This document shows, in pieces, positions 34,089 through 37,385 of a DNA stretch of 37,385 nt. The translations under genes and the position numbers were made by a program. The stretch is from positions 1 to 37,385 of the forward strand of contig CAZFDE010000021.1 in NCBI GenBank assembly GCA_964517795.1. The letters run 5' to 3'. Position 1 is the stretch's first letter. Every line of letters begins with the position of its first letter. This stretch comes from CAZFDE01 sp964517795 (GTDB lineage Bacteria; Planctomycetota; Phycisphaerae; Sedimentisphaerales; Anaerobacaceae). The notes below the pieces were generated by a model, which worked only from the letters and a program-made list of their open reading frames with translations, was not told where the DNA came from and ran no database searches.

Positions 34089-35369
34089 ATGCAGGCAATT
34101 GAAATTGATACGCCTTTAGAAAAGCAATTGCGATTTCTTCTGCGAAGGGATTTTGAGCCGCGGTTCAATCATCCAAGCGGTCGTTACCCATCTCGGGAAA
34201 AATGGCAAAAGCTAAAAACGCTCGGGACACGATTATGGGTGGATTCGGGAAATATCGAGCAGATCAAACAGGTCTGGACCAAGGAATTTGACGGCCTGAC
34301 CGTCAATAATACGCTATTGAACAAAGAAATTCAGGCAGGCCGTTACGATGATCTCATCCCAAAAATTATTGATTTAATCGAATATTACGCGGACCTGACG
34401 GATCGCCAAAAACTGCTCGAAATCAGTTTCGCACTCAATGGGTACCATGGACTTAGACTGGTGGAAAAATTCGACGCCTATGTATCGCTTGAAGAACACA
34501 CCGATCTGGCCAATGACGTCGATCTGGCGGTCAGCTACGGCAGGCGACTGATCAAACTCTGCCCGGAGCGTTTATGTATTAAAATTCCATTCACACCCGC
34601 CGGACTTCTGGCAACACGCATCCTCGTCCGGGAACAGGTGCCGATCAATCATACGCTGGGGTTTTCGGCAAGGCAGAATTATCTGATCGCACGGATCGCC
34701 AAACCGACGTTTGTTAATGTGTTCCTGGGACGCTTGAACAGTTTTATCGAGAGCAACGATCTGGGCAGCGGCGATTATGTCGGCGAAAAAGCGACGCTGG
34801 CGTCCCAGAAAGCAGTCCGGCAGTTGCGCGAAAAAGAGGTTACACGAACATGGCAGATCGGGGCGAGTTTTCGCAACGGCCAGCAGGTCCACAGCCTGGC
34901 AGGGATCGATGTGATGACCATGCCGCCCAAAGTGGCCCGGGAATTTGACCAGATGGACATCACGCCTCAGATGGTCGAAGATCGCACCGATCGCGATTAT
35001 CCCGAACAGATCAAGAAGGGGATCGATCCCGAAACGATCCGCCTCAATACGCTCTGGGATATCGATCAGACATTGATCGATTGCGTTGATGCACTGGAGC
35101 AGGAAAACTTGGACAGTTTCACACCGGACGATCTGGTCGATTTCTTTAAGGACCACGATTGCGGCGATGTGCTGGTCCCATGGAGCGATGAGCAGATCCG
35201 GACCAGTGCCGCCGAAGGAAAGATACCGAAATTAGAGAATTGGGCCGATGCGCTCAAAAGCAGGCAGATCGGCCTGGACAGTCTGATGAATTTGGCCGGA
35301 CTAAACAGCTTCGCCGCAGACCAGCAAGAGATGGACGAAAAAGTTCGGACTGTTTTAGTAAAGGAGTAA
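34089..35369 (+). CDS. tal: Transaldolase
   Basis: This 426-residue transaldolase moves a dihydroxyacetone unit between sugar phosphates in the non-oxidative pentose phosphate pathway. The barrel shows LWVDSGNIEQI, FDGLTVNNTLL, the Schiff-base lysine in CIKIPFTPAGLLA (Lys165), and GFSARQNYLIARIAK, FVNVFLGRLNSF and RTWQIGASFRN. It is about 100 residues longer than TalB-type enzymes. The extra C-terminal part (about 310-426) includes a helical segment with PEQIKKGIDPETIRLNTLWDI. ATG 34089 is preferred to TTG 34083 because AAAAGGAGGT (34073-34082) lies six bases before it. The gene for phosphoketolase follows after five bases, with its ribosome site inside the end of this gene. Confidence 0.92.
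   Translation: MQAIEIDTPLEKQLRFLLRRDFEPRFNHPSGRYPSREKWQKLKTLGTRLWVDSGNIEQIKQVWTKEFDGLTVNNTLLNKEIQAGRYDDLIPKIIDLIEYYADLTDRQKLLEISFALNGYHGLRLVEKFDAYVSLEEHTDLANDVDLAVSYGRRLIKLCPERLCIKIPFTPAGLLATRILVREQVPINHTLGFSARQNYLIARIAKPTFVNVFLGRLNSFIESNDLGSGDYVGEKATLASQKAVRQLREKEVTRTWQIGASFRNGQQVHSLAGIDVMTMPPKVAREFDQMDITPQMVEDRTDRDYPEQIKKGIDPETIRLNTLWDIDQTLIDCVDALEQENLDSFTPDDLVDFFKDHDCGDVLVPWSDEQIRTSAAEGKIPKLENWADALKSRQIGLDSLMNLAGLNSFAADQQEMDEKVRTVLVKE
35361..35366 (+). promoter_or_regulatory. Phosphoketolase ribosome binding site embedded in the transaldolase stop
   Basis: AAGGAG (35361-35366) codes for the last residues of transaldolase (KE) and lies eight bases before the phosphoketolase ATG at 35375. 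This implies translational coupling of the two enzymes. Confidence 0.7.
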
Positions 35370-35374
35370 AATCA

Positions 35375-37385
35375 ATGACAATGCTCAATAACAAGACTTC
35401 TTTGAAGGATGACAAAAGCGTTCAGATGAAGCAAGGTTCACAGAACCGACTGGATAAAATCCATCGCTACTGGCAGGCAGCCAATTACTTATCGGTGGGA
35501 CAGATTTATCTGCAGGATAATCCGCTCTTGAAAGAGCCGCTCAAGCCCGAACACATCAAGCCTCGTCTACTGGGACACTGGGGGACGACACCGGGATTGA
35601 ATTTGATTTATGCACACTTGAATCGGCTGATCCGGGAAAAGGATGCCAATATCATCTATATCACCGGCCCCGGCCATGGTGGACCGGCCCTATTGGCCAA
35701 TGTCTATCTTGAAGGAACGTACTCGGAAATTTATCCGGAAATCGCCCAGAATACTGATGGAATGCGTCGGTTGTTTAAGCAATTTTCCACACCCGGGGGG
35801 GTGCCCAGTCACGTGAGCCCTCAAACCCCCGGTTCGATCCATGAAGGCGGTGAATTAGGCTATTCATTACTGCATGCTTATGGCGCTGTTTTTGATAATC
35901 CCGACTTGATCGCTGCCTGTGTCATTGGTGACGGTGAAGCCGAAACCGGACCGCTGGCAGCCAGTTGGCAATCCGTGACTTTCCTTAATCCCGCTCGTGA
36001 CGGGGCCGTTCTGCCGATCCTGCATCTCAATGGTTATAAGATTTCCGGCCCGACCGTCCTGGGGCGAAAAAGCGATGAGTCGCTCGATTATTTGTTCAAG
36101 GGCTTGGGATATAACCCTTATTTTATCGAGGACGATGATCCTCCGCAGGTTCATCGATTAATGCTCGAGACGCTGGATAAAAACTATGATGATATTCAGA
36201 CGATCCAAAAGAACGCCCGTTCGGGGTCATCACTGAATCAGCCCATCTGGCCGATGATCGTCCTTCGTACGCCCAAGGGCTGGACCGGCCCTAAAAAGGT
36301 TGATGGTGTTCAGATCGAAGGAACATTCCGGTCGCATCAAGTCCCTTTAGCTAATGTACGGGAAAATGCCGAGCATCTGGAAATTCTGCAAAGCTGGATG
36401 AAAAGCTATAATCCTCAGGAATTGTTCACAGGTGAAGGCAAACTGATCCCCGAACTGGCAGAACTTGCTCCAAAAGGTGATCGGCGGATGGGCGCCAATC
36501 CGCATGCCAATGGGGGATTAATGCTCAAAGACCTGAATTTGCCGGATTTCAAAAAATATGCATTGAATATTAACGAACCGGGAAAGCAAATGGGGGAAGC
36601 GACCCGGCAAGTAGGCAAAATGCTTCGTGATGTATATAAGCTGAATGTCACCCACAACAATTTCCGCATCGTATGTCCCGATGAAACACAGTCCAATCGT
36701 CTGGGGGATGTTTTTGAAGTGACTAATCGGTGCTTCATGGGGCCTATTCAAGATAGTGATGACAACCTCTCGCCCGACGGCCGGGTCATGGAGGTGTTGA
36801 GCGAGCACTGTTGCCAGGGGTGGCTGGAGGGTTATTTATTGACGGGACGGCACGGTCTGTTTCCCTGTTATGAAGCCTTTGTCACGATCATCGATTCCAT
36901 GGTCAGTCAGCATGCCAAGTGGCTCAAGACCGCTAAAGAACTGCCGTGGCGAAAACCGATTGCCTCGCTCAATTACTTACTGACCTCTCATGCATGGCGA
37001 CAGGATCATAACGGCTTCAGTCATCAGGGGCCGGGATTCATCAATACAATCCTGCAGAAAAAAAGTTCGGTTGCCCGGATCTATCTACCGCCGGACGGCA
37101 ATTGCCTGTTATCTGTGATGGATCATTGTCTGCGCAGCCGCGATTATGTAAATCTCGTAATTTGCGGTAAACAGCCTGAACTGCAGTGGCTGGATATGGA
37201 ATCGGCCATTCGGCATTGTCAAAAGGGAGCGTCAGTTTGGCAATGGGCCTGTACGGATAATGGCGAGCAACCCGATATTGTGATGGCCTGCTGCGGGGAT
37301 GTACCCACGATGGAAACCATGGCGGCCGTATGGCTGCTGAAAAAACATATCCCCTCGCTGAAGATGCGGGTTGCCAATGTGGTTG
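35375..37385 (+). CDS. Phosphoketolase (Xfp/Xpk), 3'-truncated by window end
   Basis: The first 670 residues of a phosphoketolase, usually about 790 to 800 residues. This thiamine-diphosphate enzyme splits xylulose-5-phosphate, and often fructose-6-phosphate, with phosphate to give acetyl phosphate. Translation from ATG 35375 is open to the window end. Family motifs are LLGHWGTTPGLNLIYAHLNR, GPGHGGPA (99-105), FSTPGGVPSHVSPQTPGSIHEGGELGYSL, the ThDP-binding GDGEAETGP (185-193), LHLNGYKISGPTVLGR, DHNGFSHQGPGF and the final visible MRVANVV. Substrate preference for the C5 or C6 sugar phosphate cannot be read. It is coupled to transaldolase, so pentose and hexose phosphates could be routed to acetyl phosphate and ATP. 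Confidence 0.95.
   Translation, partial: MTMLNNKTSLKDDKSVQMKQGSQNRLDKIHRYWQAANYLSVGQIYLQDNPLLKEPLKPEHIKPRLLGHWGTTPGLNLIYAHLNRLIREKDANIIYITGPGHGGPALLANVYLEGTYSEIYPEIAQNTDGMRRLFKQFSTPGGVPSHVSPQTPGSIHEGGELGYSLLHAYGAVFDNPDLIAACVIGDGEAETGPLAASWQSVTFLNPARDGAVLPILHLNGYKISGPTVLGRKSDESLDYLFKGLGYNPYFIEDDDPPQVHRLMLETLDKNYDDIQTIQKNARSGSSLNQPIWPMIVLRTPKGWTGPKKVDGVQIEGTFRSHQVPLANVRENAEHLEILQSWMKSYNPQELFTGEGKLIPELAELAPKGDRRMGANPHANGGLMLKDLNLPDFKKYALNINEPGKQMGEATRQVGKMLRDVYKLNVTHNNFRIVCPDETQSNRLGDVFEVTNRCFMGPIQDSDDNLSPDGRVMEVLSEHCCQGWLEGYLLTGRHGLFPCYEAFVTIIDSMVSQHAKWLKTAKELPWRKPIASLNYLLTSHAWRQDHNGFSHQGPGFINTILQKKSSVARIYLPPDGNCLLSVMDHCLRSRDYVNLVICGKQPELQWLDMESAIRHCQKGASVWQWACTDNGEQPDIVMACCGDVPTMETMAAVWLLKKHIPSLKMRVANVV

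Overview
The window reads as a chromosomal segment from a free-living bacterium of mid GC content that degrades polysaccharides, most plausibly a member of the PVC group (Planctomycetota, Phycisphaerae-like). This placement is inferred from the secreted sulfatase and glycosidase content. No rRNA or other phylogenetic marker is present, so it is tentative. No tRNA, rRNA, CRISPR array, insertion sequence or phage gene was seen.

Region A (1-12823, all + strand) is a polysaccharide-degradation operon. It holds the 3' end of a TRAP-transporter binding protein, a secreted serine hydrolase, a GH29 fucosidase lipoprotein, a Tat-exported Cys-type sulfatase, a PhoD-like phosphatase, a secreted parallel beta-helix protein resembling GH141, a second GH29 enzyme and a GH127 (beta-L-arabinofuranosidase-like) enzyme. 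Three ATGA stop/start overlaps and very short spacers argue for one transcript. The set fits a sulfated polymer rich in fucose, and perhaps in arabinose and uronic acid. A cytosolic GH38 alpha-mannosidase follows behind its own strong promoter (12859-12888).

Region B (15454-25052) is an alpha-glucan and trehalose region. MalQ lies on the + strand. Convergent to it is a - strand operon: CBS-domain protein, treZ, treY, cation:proton antiporter. Divergent from that operon is a TreT-type trehalose synthase. Two independent trehalose routes beside an ion antiporter suggest osmotic or salt adaptation. The treT gene runs into a 100-N assembly gap (25053-25152).

Region C (25262-28276) encodes three envelope or stress proteins: a secreted protein with six BON domains, an HdeD-like membrane protein and a double PRC-barrel protein.

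Region D (28309-37385) mixes DNA repair with sugar-phosphate metabolism: PolX, LigA, GalT, Fpg, transaldolase and a phosphoketolase cut off by the window end. Glycosylase, gap-filling polymerase and ligase together could make a base-excision-repair set. Transaldolase plus phosphoketolase suggests a bifid-shunt-like route to acetyl phosphate.

All these families are known. The most interesting signals are architectural: the operon's enzyme combination, a PhoD enzyme with an inserted domain, the six-BON protein, the doubled trehalose routes and the repair cluster interleaved with carbon metabolism. I did not find a clearly undescribed system.
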